Positions 43,149 through 51,326 of a stretch of 64,000 nucleotides of DNA are shown piece by piece. The DNA comes from Micromonospora_G sp040676775 (GTDB lineage: Bacteria > Actinomycetota > Actinomycetes > Mycobacteriales > Micromonosporaceae): assembly GCF_040676775.1 (NCBI RefSeq), contig NZ_JBFAPP010000028.1, positions 1 through 64,000 of the forward strand, read 5' to 3'. The position numbers and the translations under genes are program-made. The notes beneath the pieces were generated by a model. It saw nothing but the letters and a program-made list of their open reading frames with translations. It was not told where the DNA came from and ran no database searches. Every line of letters begins with the position of its first letter. Positions within the stretch are counted from its first letter, which is position 1.

Positions 43149-44885
43149 TCAATCCTGCGTGGGCCGGTGCAGGGCCGGTACGGCGGCGAAGGTGGTGGCA
43201 GCCGAGCGCACCTGACGTGGCCAGCGCGGGTCGGCGGAGATGCCGAACACCGCCCGCCGGATCACCGGCGCCACCGCGAGTTCCGCCAGCACCGCCAGGC
43301 AGTCGACGGCCAACGGGCGCTCGCCGGCCTGCCAGTGCCGCAGCAACTCGGCCAGGATCTTGTCCCGTACCCCGTCCGACATCGGGATCCCGGCGCCGAG
43401 CAGGTGCCCTGAGGCGAGCACCTGCGCACCGGTTCCGGCGGCCAACCGGGTCAGCGTCGACTCGGTGGCCCGGCCCGCCCGCGCCAGCGCGTACACCGCC
43501 GTTCCCCTGGTGGCCGGCTCGGCCATCAGCGCCAACCACTCCGGCTCCTGCCAGGACCGGGCCACCGGCCCCGCCGCCAGATACTCCGCTACCGCCCTGG
43601 TCAACGGCTCGGCGTCGGCGCCACGCGGGACGTACAACCCGGTGGCGACGAGCAGGGCGCGGACCCGACCGGGCCAGTCCCGCAGCAGGCCACCGGGCGG
43701 GACCGGGGCGTGCTCGTTGGTCCAGCCGACCGCCGCCGCGACCGCGGCACCGTCGCGCAGCCAACCCGCCGCCGCCGCCTCGCACAGGCCCTCGACCTGC
43801 TCGTCCAGCCAGGCGGCGACCGCCGTACCCGAACCACCCCGGCGGCCCAGCGCGGCGCCGGTCTCCTCGACCGCGGCGGCACCGCTCTCGACCAGGTGCG
43901 GGACGAACCGGTCCAACAGTTCCGCCGGCCCCGGCGGCAACACCCCCGACCGGCCCTCCCAGCTCAGCGCCGCGAGCGTGACCAGCAACGGATTGCCGGT
44001 CAGCTCGGCCAGGTCCACCCGGGCCAACTCCACCCGGAACCGGTCCCGGTCGCGATCGGCCCGCTCCGGGTCGGCCACCCGGTCCCGGAACCAGCGCTCG
44101 GCGAACGTCGCCAGGTCGGCCGGGTCGAACGGCAACAGGTGATGCTCGGCGAAGTACGTCCGCAGCGCGGTCGTCTCCTCCGCCGCCAGCGGGCGGGTGG
44201 TGAGCAGCAGGCGGTACGGGTGGTCGCCGCGGGCCGCCCACTCCCGCAACTGGCCCAGCACCCGCGACCGGACGTTCGGGTCGGTGATCCGGTCCACCCC
44301 GTCGACCAGCACCAACCACCGGCCGGACCGCCCCGGCGGCTGACCGGTCAACACGGTCGGCAACCCGAATCGGTACGCCTCGGCCAGCGCCTCCGGCAAC
44401 GACCGGTCGACCAGTGCGGTCGCCGGCAGCGCCAGCCCGACCTGCTCCGGCGCCCCGGCCCGACCTCGACCGGTCCCGGTGAAGCCGCGCGCCAGTTCCC
44501 GTACCGCGTGGCCGACGAAGGTGGTCTTGCCGCTGCCCGCCGGTCCGACCAGCAGCAGGTGACGGTCGGTACGAAGTAGCCCGTCGGCCTCGAACGCCGG
44601 CACCGGCCCGATCGGACCACCACCCGGCGCGACCCGCTGCCGTACGTAGATCGCGGAGAGCGAGGAGACCGAACCGTCGAGGAACTGGTACGCGTGCGCC
44701 GGCACCGCGTCACGCTGGGCGGCCACCAGGGCGCGTACGGACTCCGTGGTCTCCGCGGATCGGCCCGGTCGGCGGCGTTGCCAGGCGGCACTGCCCCCGA
44801 TCATCGCCAGTACGGCGATCGTGCTGACCACGATCGACGAGATGTTGTCGAACCGTTCCAGCCACTCGAACAGGTCGAAAGCCAT
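43149..44885 (-). CDS. Membrane-anchored NACHT-like NTPase
   Basis: A 578-residue protein with one N-terminal transmembrane helix (about 15-33, SSIVVSTIAVLAMIGGSA). A STAND/NACHT-type P-loop domain follows: Walker A GPAGSGKTT at residues 114-122, Walker B-like RWLVLVDGVDRI near residue 190, sensor-type LLLTTRPL near residue 217, and GNPLLVTLAAL near residue 280, a hallmark of NACHT modules. The remaining 280 residues are helical, possibly HEAT-like, with many Ala/Leu/Arg. NACHT proteins act as signal-gated switches in immunity and regulation. Its ATG overlaps the TGA of the VWA gene (TGATG), so the two products are probably made together. It is the last gene of the GlnX-GlnH-PknG operon. Confidence 0.85.
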   Translation of the reverse strand: MAFDLFEWLERFDNISSIVVSTIAVLAMIGGSAAWQRRRPGRSAETTESVRALVAAQRDAVPAHAYQFLDGSVSSLSAIYVRQRVAPGGGPIGPVPAFEADGLLRTDRHLLLVGPAGSGKTTFVGHAVRELARGFTGTGRGRAGAPEQVGLALPATALVDRSLPEALAEAYRFGLPTVLTGQPPGRSGRWLVLVDGVDRITDPNVRSRVLGQLREWAARGDHPYRLLLTTRPLAAEETTALRTYFAEHHLLPFDPADLATFAERWFRDRVADPERADRDRDRFRVELARVDLAELTGNPLLVTLAALSWEGRSGVLPPGPAELLDRFVPHLVESGAAAVEETGAALGRRGGSGTAVAAWLDEQVEGLCEAAAAGWLRDGAAVAAAVGWTNEHAPVPPGGLLRDWPGRVRALLVATGLYVPRGADAEPLTRAVAEYLAAGPVARSWQEPEWLALMAEPATRGTAVYALARAGRATESTLTRLAAGTGAQVLASGHLLGAGIPMSDGVRDKILAELLRHWQAGERPLAVDCLAVLAELAVAPVIRRAVFGISADPRWPRQVRSAATTFAAVPALHRPTQD

Positions 44886-46462
44886 CAGCCGGTCCGGCTC
44901 GCGTGGAAGTCGTACCGGCACCGCTCGCAGAAGCGCCCACGGCGCCGGGTCCCGCACTCCGGGCACTCGTCCGGCAGCGGGGGAACCTCCACCTCGGCCG
45001 GGCGTTGGCCCGGCACTGCGCCGAGCGGGCCGGGCCCCGACGCACCGTTGCCGGGCCCGTCGTTCGGGCCGCTGAGCCCGGTCGGGCCGGCGGTGTCCCA
45101 GGAACGGGTGTGGTGGCCGGTCACGGTCGGCACCTGCCAGTGGCCGGGGTCGACGTCGGAGCGGAGCCTCACCCGCCCCGAAGCGGCGTCGTCGATCCTC
45201 ACCACCCGGTCGAAGACGGCGAGCTTGTCGTGCGCCCCGGCGGCGTGCGCCAACGCCACCGCCCGCCCCATCAACGCCTCGGCGTCGGCCAGCCGGCGCT
45301 CGTCGAACGCCTCCCATGCGGCCCGGATCGCCGCCGCCAACTCCTGCTGCCGGGTGTAGTGGGCCACGGTCGGGTTGATCCCGGTGTAGCGGGCGATGTC
45401 CTCGGTCCACTCCACCGCCACCGCGGTCTGCCCGACCTCCGCGACCCCGACCCCGACGCCGGCCGGCCGGTCCTGGTCGGGCACCAGGTCGGCCGGCTCG
45501 GCCAGGCCCGGCACCAGCAGGCTCAGCCAGGCCACCCGGCGGGTTTCGTTGGCCGCCATCGGCTGCACCGCCAGACCGATGTGGTAGTCCCGGTGCCCCT
45601 CGCCCCACGACCCGATCGGATAGTCGGTGGTCTGGCCGTCGAGCGGTTGGGCCAGCTCGGCGAGGTCGGCGATGGTCGGGTACACCTGCTTGACGAACCG
45701 GACCCCGGCCAGCGCCGACGTCCGTACGCGCAACCGCACGTCGGCCGTCTGCTGACCCAGCGCACCGGCGACGAGCTGGGTGAACTCGGCGGAGAGCCGG
45801 TCGAGGTCCTCCACCGGCACCACCGGGTTCGCGCCGAGCGCGTCCGCGATCCGGATCAGCTCGGTTCCCCGCCAGGCGTGCACTCCCGGCCGCTCGGCGA
45901 TCGCCCGGCAGTCCACCGTGTACTGGCCGGCGCACTCGCCCAGGACCGCGTCCAGCTCGGTGACGGGTTCGCTCTCGTTGCGCCCGTCGGTGAGCATGAT
46001 CGCGTGCCGTACGCTGCCCGGCGCCTCGTCGAAGATCCGCGCGGCCAGCCGCAGCCACCTACTCATCGCAGTGCCGCCACCGGCACCGGTACGCCGCAGC
46101 GCGTCCTTGGCGGCGGTCCGGGTGGTGTCGCCGGCAACCATCAACCGGGCCGTCGCCGGGTAGATCATCTCCGCGGTGTGGGTCCCCGCCACCACGGCGA
46201 ACCGGACCCCGTCCGGCAGCGCGTCGATGGCGGCGATCGCCGCCCGGCGGGCCTGGATCAGCTTGCTCGTCGGTGACCCCATCGAACCCGAACAGTCCAG
46301 CAGGATCACCTCGGCGAGATGCGGAGCGACCAGTCCCGGCCGGTCGTCCCCGGCCGGCCCGCCGGTCGAACGGACCGTGGCGACCACGTCCACCAGGGTG
46401 CCCTCGGTCGGCAGGTACATCTCGTAGTGGGTGCTGATGTCGAAGTTCGGGCCAGCGCTCAC
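44885..46462 (-). CDS. von Willebrand factor A domain protein with C-terminal zinc ribbon
   Basis: A cytoplasmic 525-residue protein with no signal peptide. The VWA domain (about 45-235) has an intact MIDAS first motif DCSGSMGS starting at residue 56, a Thr-containing GGGTAMSRWL loop and the AIMLTDGRN motif. A middle beta-sandwich-like region (about 245-380) follows, then a helical segment with EALMGRAVALAHAAG. The last 60 residues contain a Pro/Gly-rich linker and a four-cysteine zinc ribbon (CPECGTRRRGRFCERC). The GTG at 46462 is preceded by GGGGAGG. It lies 61 nt after the PknG stop and is translationally coupled to the NACHT gene. By analogy with VWA-plus-NTPase pairs it may present a substrate or metal-dependent ligand to the NTPase. 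Confidence 0.88.
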   Translation of the reverse strand: MSAGPNFDISTHYEMYLPTEGTLVDVVATVRSTGGPAGDDRPGLVAPHLAEVILLDCSGSMGSPTSKLIQARRAAIAAIDALPDGVRFAVVAGTHTAEMIYPATARLMVAGDTTRTAAKDALRRTGAGGGTAMSRWLRLAARIFDEAPGSVRHAIMLTDGRNESEPVTELDAVLGECAGQYTVDCRAIAERPGVHAWRGTELIRIADALGANPVVPVEDLDRLSAEFTQLVAGALGQQTADVRLRVRTSALAGVRFVKQVYPTIADLAELAQPLDGQTTDYPIGSWGEGHRDYHIGLAVQPMAANETRRVAWLSLLVPGLAEPADLVPDQDRPAGVGVGVAEVGQTAVAVEWTEDIARYTGINPTVAHYTRQQELAAAIRAAWEAFDERRLADAEALMGRAVALAHAAGAHDKLAVFDRVVRIDDAASGRVRLRSDVDPGHWQVPTVTGHHTRSWDTAGPTGLSGPNDGPGNGASGPGPLGAVPGQRPAEVEVPPLPDECPECGTRRRGRFCERCRYDFHASRTG

Positions 46463-46523
46463 CGGCGCACCTCCCCGGATCGAAGCGGGCAGAGACGGCG
46501 CGGCGCTGCGCGGAAACGGAGGT

Positions 46524-48968
46524 TCACAGCCAGGTCCAGGGGCGTACCTGGTTGGCCCGGTCCACCAGGGCGACCCGCTCCTGGCGCAACACACTCTGCC
46601 GGGCCAGCGAGCGGTAGACCTCGGCCAGCCGCTCCCGCAGCCGCTCCTCGGCCAGCGGCACCCCGAACACCTGTTCCGTGCCGCCGGCCTGGCGTGGCAC
46701 CGCCCAGGCGAGCGCCACTTCCAGCACCTCGGCGGTGAGGCTGTCCCGGGCGGCGCCGGTCAGGTCGATCGCCTCCGCCGCGACGGCCGCGTCCACCAGG
46801 TCGACCGAGACCGGGTCCGCCACCCGGGCACCGGACAGCAGCGCCCTGACCTTCGCGATCTGCGCCGGCACCCGGTAGCTGGCCGTCTCCGGCACCTCGT
46901 CCAGCGCCGCGGCGGCTCCCCGCCGGTCACCCTGTCCCAACCGGGTACGGGCCAGCCCGAACAGCGCGCTCAGCGACGAGTGCTCGGTGGCCCAGACCGC
47001 CGCGTAGTGCCGCTCGGCCGTGGGCAGGTCACCGTCGAGTTCACTGGCGACCGCGTACCCGAGCCGGGCGGGCAGTTCACCGGGCAGCAGCCCGTACACG
47101 GTGTCGAAGTGCTGGCGGGCGGCGCCGATCTCGCCCGAGGCGAGGGCGACCAGCCCGTGGTGCCAGTCCAGCCGCCAGTCGTCGACCGGGGCGTCCGGTC
47201 GGGCGGCCAGCTCGGTCAGGGTGCCGGCGGCCAGCTCGGGCTGCCCGGCGTCCAGGTAGGCCCGGGTCAGCCGGAGCAGCACGTCCCGGCTGCGCTCCGG
47301 CGCCCGCCCGAGCAGGCCGATCAGCTCCGCGGGCTGGACCGCGCCGACCGAGCCGAGGAAACCGGCGCCGGGATCGGCGAGATCCATCAGCGGCGCCGGG
47401 AGTGCGGTCGCGACCATCGCCGCCGGCACCGGCGTGGTCAGATCGTCGTACGCGCCGAACGGGCGGGGCGCGAGCCCGAACAGGGTGGACGCCGTCGGCG
47501 GCACCTCCTGCCCCTGCTCCGCGAGCACCTGCCGGAGTACGCCGTGCACCTGCGCGTACATCTCGTCGGCCGAGCCGAACCGGCGGGCCGGCTCGGGGTG
47601 GGTCGACCGGACCAGCAACCGGCGGTACGACTCGTGTTCGTCGAGCAACTGCGGCACCGCGTCCGGCAGCCGCCCGTCCGGGAAGCGGCTGACGTACTGG
47701 CTGGTGTTCGCGGCGAGGCTGAGCGCGCCCAGGGTGCGCCCGACGGTGTAGAGATCGGAGCGGACCGAGGCGGCCCGTGCCCCGTGCTTGTGCACCTCGG
47801 GCGCCTCGAAGCCGCGGGTGCCCAGCAGTGGGCTGTCGAGATCGTCGGCCCGCCGGGCCGCACCGAGGTCGAGCAGCTTGAGCCGGTTGCCGACGTGCAT
47901 GACGTTGTCCGGCTTCAGGTCACAGTAGAGCCAGTCCTGCTCGTGCAGGTGCTCGAAGGCGTCCAGGATGGCCAGCCCGTACGCCAACACCTGCGGCAAC
48001 GGCAGCGGCCCCGGTACGCCCCAGCCGGACGGGCGCGGTCGCATCTCGTCCAGCGACTGCCCGCCGACGAACTCCATCACGATGTACGGCGTACCGTCGC
48101 CCGCCTCCGGCGGCACGAAGTCGTAGATCTTGACGATGTTCGGGTGGTCCAGCGCGATCAGTGCCCGCCGTTCGCCGACGAACGCCTCGGCGGCGGTGGA
48201 GTCCTCGGCGGCGCGCTGCCGCTTGAGCACCCGCCAGCTCCCGTCCATGTCCTCGTCCCGGGCGGCGAAGATCCAGCCCATGCCGCCGTAACCGATGCAG
48301 CCGCGGATCCGGTACCGCTGCTTGATCACGTCACCGTCGTGCAGCGGCGGCACGAACGAGAACGGGGTGCCGCAGTGCGGGCAGTAGCCGGTGGTGATCC
48401 CGGAATCGGTGCCGTCGGTCCGGCCGACCGGTCGCCGGCACGAGGACCGGGCACAGATCCGGGCATGTTCCGGCACGGCGTGGTCGGCCCGGATCGCGGT
48501 GAGCGGATCACGTGGTGGCACCACCGGCATCTCGACCAGCCCGAACCAGCGCCGGGTCCCGCCGCCGAAGCCGGGTGGTGGTCCGCCGCGCGGTCGAGCG
48601 CCCGCACCGCCTCCGGAGCCGCCACCGGTCGATCCGCTGCCCGACCCGGTACGCCAGCCGGCACCACCCGAACTGATCCCGACCGGACCCGGGCCGCTCG
48701 GTCCTGCCGGGCCGCTCGGACCGGCCGAAGCTGGCGGCGCGGTGGTGGGCCGGCTCGGACGGGCGGCCACCGACGGTCGGGCGAACGCGCTCTGGGCACC
48801 GCCGCGCACCGGCCCGGATCCCGCGACAGAGTCACCCTCCGAGCCGTTGGAGCCGTTGGAGCCGGCGGAGTCCTCGCCGGACTGGCCCGCGCAGCGGTGT
48901 CCCCACTTGAGGCAGAAGCCGTCCAGGTCGACGGCGCCCGGACAGTCCCGGGCGAGACAGCCGTTCAT
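46524..48968 (-). CDS. pknG: PknG-like serine/threonine protein kinase with zinc-binding and TPR domains
   Basis: Soluble Ser/Thr kinase of 814 residues. In mycobacteria and corynebacteria PknG phosphorylates GarA/OdhI to control 2-oxoglutarate dehydrogenase and glutamate metabolism. The N-terminus has a short Cys-containing motif (CLARDCPGAVDLDGFCLKWG), then a Gly/Ser/Pro-rich linker. A rubredoxin-like zinc site follows (ICARSSCRRP and YCPHCGTPF, about 165-215). The kinase domain (about 225-470) has G-loop GYGGMGWIFAA, lysine in WRVLKRQ, catalytic YCDLKPDNV (no Arg before Asp, as in PknG) and LLDLGAARR. The TPR region occupies about 490-800. Its ATG overlaps the preceding stop (ATGA). GarA is not encoded in the window. 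Confidence 0.93.
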   Translation of the reverse strand: MNGCLARDCPGAVDLDGFCLKWGHRCAGQSGEDSAGSNGSNGSEGDSVAGSGPVRGGAQSAFARPSVAARPSRPTTAPPASAGPSGPAGPSGPGPVGISSGGAGWRTGSGSGSTGGGSGGGAGARPRGGPPPGFGGGTRRWFGLVEMPVVPPRDPLTAIRADHAVPEHARICARSSCRRPVGRTDGTDSGITTGYCPHCGTPFSFVPPLHDGDVIKQRYRIRGCIGYGGMGWIFAARDEDMDGSWRVLKRQRAAEDSTAAEAFVGERRALIALDHPNIVKIYDFVPPEAGDGTPYIVMEFVGGQSLDEMRPRPSGWGVPGPLPLPQVLAYGLAILDAFEHLHEQDWLYCDLKPDNVMHVGNRLKLLDLGAARRADDLDSPLLGTRGFEAPEVHKHGARAASVRSDLYTVGRTLGALSLAANTSQYVSRFPDGRLPDAVPQLLDEHESYRRLLVRSTHPEPARRFGSADEMYAQVHGVLRQVLAEQGQEVPPTASTLFGLAPRPFGAYDDLTTPVPAAMVATALPAPLMDLADPGAGFLGSVGAVQPAELIGLLGRAPERSRDVLLRLTRAYLDAGQPELAAGTLTELAARPDAPVDDWRLDWHHGLVALASGEIGAARQHFDTVYGLLPGELPARLGYAVASELDGDLPTAERHYAAVWATEHSSLSALFGLARTRLGQGDRRGAAAALDEVPETASYRVPAQIAKVRALLSGARVADPVSVDLVDAAVAAEAIDLTGAARDSLTAEVLEVALAWAVPRQAGGTEQVFGVPLAEERLRERLAEVYRSLARQSVLRQERVALVDRANQVRPWTWL

Positions 48969-50278
48969 GCCGGGCCCTCCTCGTTCACCGCGTGCAGATA
49001 CCGGGTGACCGCCCGGTCGGCGGCCGGGGCGTCGAGCGGGTCCGCCCGGAGTCGACGCCGGGCCTCGTTGTAGAGATCGGTCAGGGCCAGGTCCTCGGAA
49101 CGCCCGGCACCGAACGCCTTGCGCTGGAAGGCGTCCAGCCGGCCCCGCAGCTCGATCCGGAAGTCGTAGAGGCGCCGCCGCCGCACTCCGGCGGCGTCCC
49201 GGGCTCGCGCGGCCTGCTCCGCCGCCGCGGTCACCGCGGCACCGATCTCGGCCGGTTCGGACTCCTCGTCGACCGCGTCCCACCACTCACCCCGGCGGCA
49301 GCGTCGTTCGACGGCGCGCAGCCGTACCCGCAGCGTCGCGGCCTGGGGCACCGGTGGGCCGGATCCGGCTTCGGAGTCGGGATCGCCGGGGATCGGGGTG
49401 AGGCCGCGCCACGCATGCCGCGCCTCGGTCTCGTCCGCGTCGAGTCGACCGATCAGCAGCCGCAACTCGTCCACCAGGCCCGGCAACCGGCCACGCAGTT
49501 CCTCGGCCCGTCCCACCCGTACGCCGAGTTCGGTGACCCGACCGCCGAGCCGGTCCCGGGCGGCGGCCCAAGCCACCCCGTCCGTTGCCCCCAGCGGGTC
49601 CCGCTCGCCGGCCCGCCGCAGCGTGTCGATCTCGTTTTGCAGACCCTCGATCAGCCCGTCCGGTACGGCCACCCCGGCGGCCCGGGCCCGCACCTCGGCG
49701 AGTCGCGCGATCACCGTTTCGAGTCGGGTCAACATGGTGGCTCGTGCGGCGGCGACCGCCTCGGCCACGGCCAGGATCGCGGCGTGGTGCTCGCCGGCCC
49801 GGACGATCACCTCCGGCAGCGGCAACCGGATCACCTCGACGGGTGCGCCGGTCGCCGCGGTCAGCACCACCTCGCACGGGCCGCGCAGCAGCGCCCACAG
49901 CTCGGTGTCGATCGCCGGCACGACCGGGTCCGACGCGACGACCGGGCCCACGGGCTCGACCGGGTCGGCGAAGCGGCGCTGACGCAGCGCGTCCGCCCGG
50001 TCGAGCAGTTGCTGTGCGGCGGCGAGTTGGGCGGCGAGTTCACCGATCCGCCACTGGACGTCCTGCCAGGCGCGGGCGGTCGCCCCGGCCGCGTCCGGCC
50101 GCTCCAACTGCCGGTAGCCGTCCGCTTCGTCGCGGACCACCAGCGCGCCGGCCAGCCGGGCGCACTCGGCCCGCAGTCGGCGCAGTTCCGCCTCCGGCTG
50201 GGCCGACCCGCCCTGCTGATGCTGCACCTCCGGCTGGTGCCGTCCTCCCGGATGTTCCCGCGCGCGTGGTTCGGCCAT
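48965..50278 (-). CDS. Coiled-coil hypothetical protein of the GlnH-PknG operon
   Basis: A 437-residue soluble protein, very rich in Ala, Arg, Glu and Leu, with long predicted coiled coils around 30-110, 175-290 and 330-410 (for example AELRRLRAECARLAGAL and LIEGLQNEIDTLRRAGE). There is no signal peptide or membrane segment, so it should be cytoplasmic. I know of no characterised family. Its C-terminus overlaps the PknG start by ATGA and its start is 7 nt after the GlnH stop, so it is embedded in the sensory operon. It could be a scaffold between the membrane sensor and the kinase or a kinase substrate. In M. tuberculosis pknG follows glnH directly, with no such gene between. Confidence 0.8.
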   Translation of the reverse strand: MAEPRAREHPGGRHQPEVQHQQGGSAQPEAELRRLRAECARLAGALVVRDEADGYRQLERPDAAGATARAWQDVQWRIGELAAQLAAAQQLLDRADALRQRRFADPVEPVGPVVASDPVVPAIDTELWALLRGPCEVVLTAATGAPVEVIRLPLPEVIVRAGEHHAAILAVAEAVAAARATMLTRLETVIARLAEVRARAAGVAVPDGLIEGLQNEIDTLRRAGERDPLGATDGVAWAAARDRLGGRVTELGVRVGRAEELRGRLPGLVDELRLLIGRLDADETEARHAWRGLTPIPGDPDSEAGSGPPVPQAATLRVRLRAVERRCRRGEWWDAVDEESEPAEIGAAVTAAAEQAARARDAAGVRRRRLYDFRIELRGRLDAFQRKAFGAGRSEDLALTDLYNEARRRLRADPLDAPAADRAVTRYLHAVNEEGPA

Positions 50279-50285
50279 CCCGTCC

Positions 50286-51326
50286 TCACATGCCCGGGGG
50301 CCAGGACAGGTTGGGGCCGTAGCGGGCCGGCGGCGGCCCGTTGTCCGGGTGCTCCGGCAGCCACTCCTCGTGCATCTGCACCCACCTGCCGTTCTGCCGG
50401 ATCTGCTCCAGCACGTGGTTGACGAACCGGAGCAGGGCGACGTCGTCCTGCCGGGTGGCGATCGCGTGCGGTTCGTCGCTGAACCAGGTGCAGGCCGATT
50501 TCGGCTCGTCGTGCCAGTCGCAGGACGTGTCGCCGGTCGGGCGCGACGGCGGCTGGGTGACCAACCTGGTGGTCGGGTCCAGGTCCCGGAGGCCGAGCAG
50601 CACATTGTGGTCGGTGGAAATCGCCTCGACCTGCTTCTGCTGCAACATGACCAGGCAGTCGGTCCAGTTCGGCACCGACACCGGCAGCGGCTTCTCCGGC
50701 CGGGCCCGGGTGTGCTCCAGCGACGTGGTGCCGGTCGCCGCGCATACCGCCTTGCCGCCCAGGTCCCCGATCCCCTGGTACGGCGAGTCGCCGCGTACCA
50801 GCACGGTCTGCCCGGAGTCGAGGTAGTCGGTGGAGAAGGCGACCTCGGTGGCACGGGCGCAGGTGGCGGTCATCGAGTCGGCGACGATGTCCACCGTCCC
50901 GTCGTTGAGCCGCTGCTGCCGCTCGCCCGAGGTGACCACGACGAACCGGAGCGTCTCCTTCGGGTCCTTGCCGGGGAACATCGCTTTGGCGACCTCGTAC
51001 AGCAGCTCGATGTCGAAACCGGTGAACTCGCCGGTGGCCGGGTCCCGGAAGGTCATCCGGGTCATGGTCTGGTCCACCCCGGCCCGGATGTAACCCTGCT
51101 CCACGTACTTGCTCGGCGGGGTCGGATCCGGGCGCAGGCTCAGCCGCGCGTCACAGTCGGGCGGGTTGATCGGGCTGGGCGTCGGCGCCGGCTGCTGCGC
51201 CCCGACCGGGTACGGCGAAGCCACCGGCGGCGGCTGGTAACTGCTCGCGCAGCCGCTCCCGGCAAGCAGCAGCCCCACGGCGAGTACGGCGGTGGCGCGA
51301 CGCGGTCCGGTCGGGTAAATCGTCAT
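50286..51326 (-). CDS. glnH: GlnH-like amino-acid-binding lipoprotein
   Basis: Extracytoplasmic solute-binding lipoprotein of 346 residues (type II periplasmic-binding fold, SBP_bac_3). A lipobox LLAGSGC ends the signal peptide at about residue 26, followed by a Pro-rich tether. Family segments are YIRAGVDQTMTRMTFRDP, TGEFTGFDIELLYEVAKAMF, ERQQRLNDGTVDIVADSMT, VAFSTDYLDSGQTVLV and AVCAATGTTSLEH. Four extra cysteines in the mature part suggest disulfides. In mycobacteria GlnH binds Asp, Asn and Glu and signals through GlnX to PknG. The gene order here supports the same role rather than transport, as no permease or ATPase gene is present. Confidence 0.9.
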   Translation of the reverse strand: MTIYPTGPRRATAVLAVGLLLAGSGCASSYQPPPVASPYPVGAQQPAPTPSPINPPDCDARLSLRPDPTPPSKYVEQGYIRAGVDQTMTRMTFRDPATGEFTGFDIELLYEVAKAMFPGKDPKETLRFVVVTSGERQQRLNDGTVDIVADSMTATCARATEVAFSTDYLDSGQTVLVRGDSPYQGIGDLGGKAVCAATGTTSLEHTRARPEKPLPVSVPNWTDCLVMLQQKQVEAISTDHNVLLGLRDLDPTTRLVTQPPSRPTGDTSCDWHDEPKSACTWFSDEPHAIATRQDDVALLRFVNHVLEQIRQNGRWVQMHEEWLPEHPDNGPPPARYGPNLSWPPGM

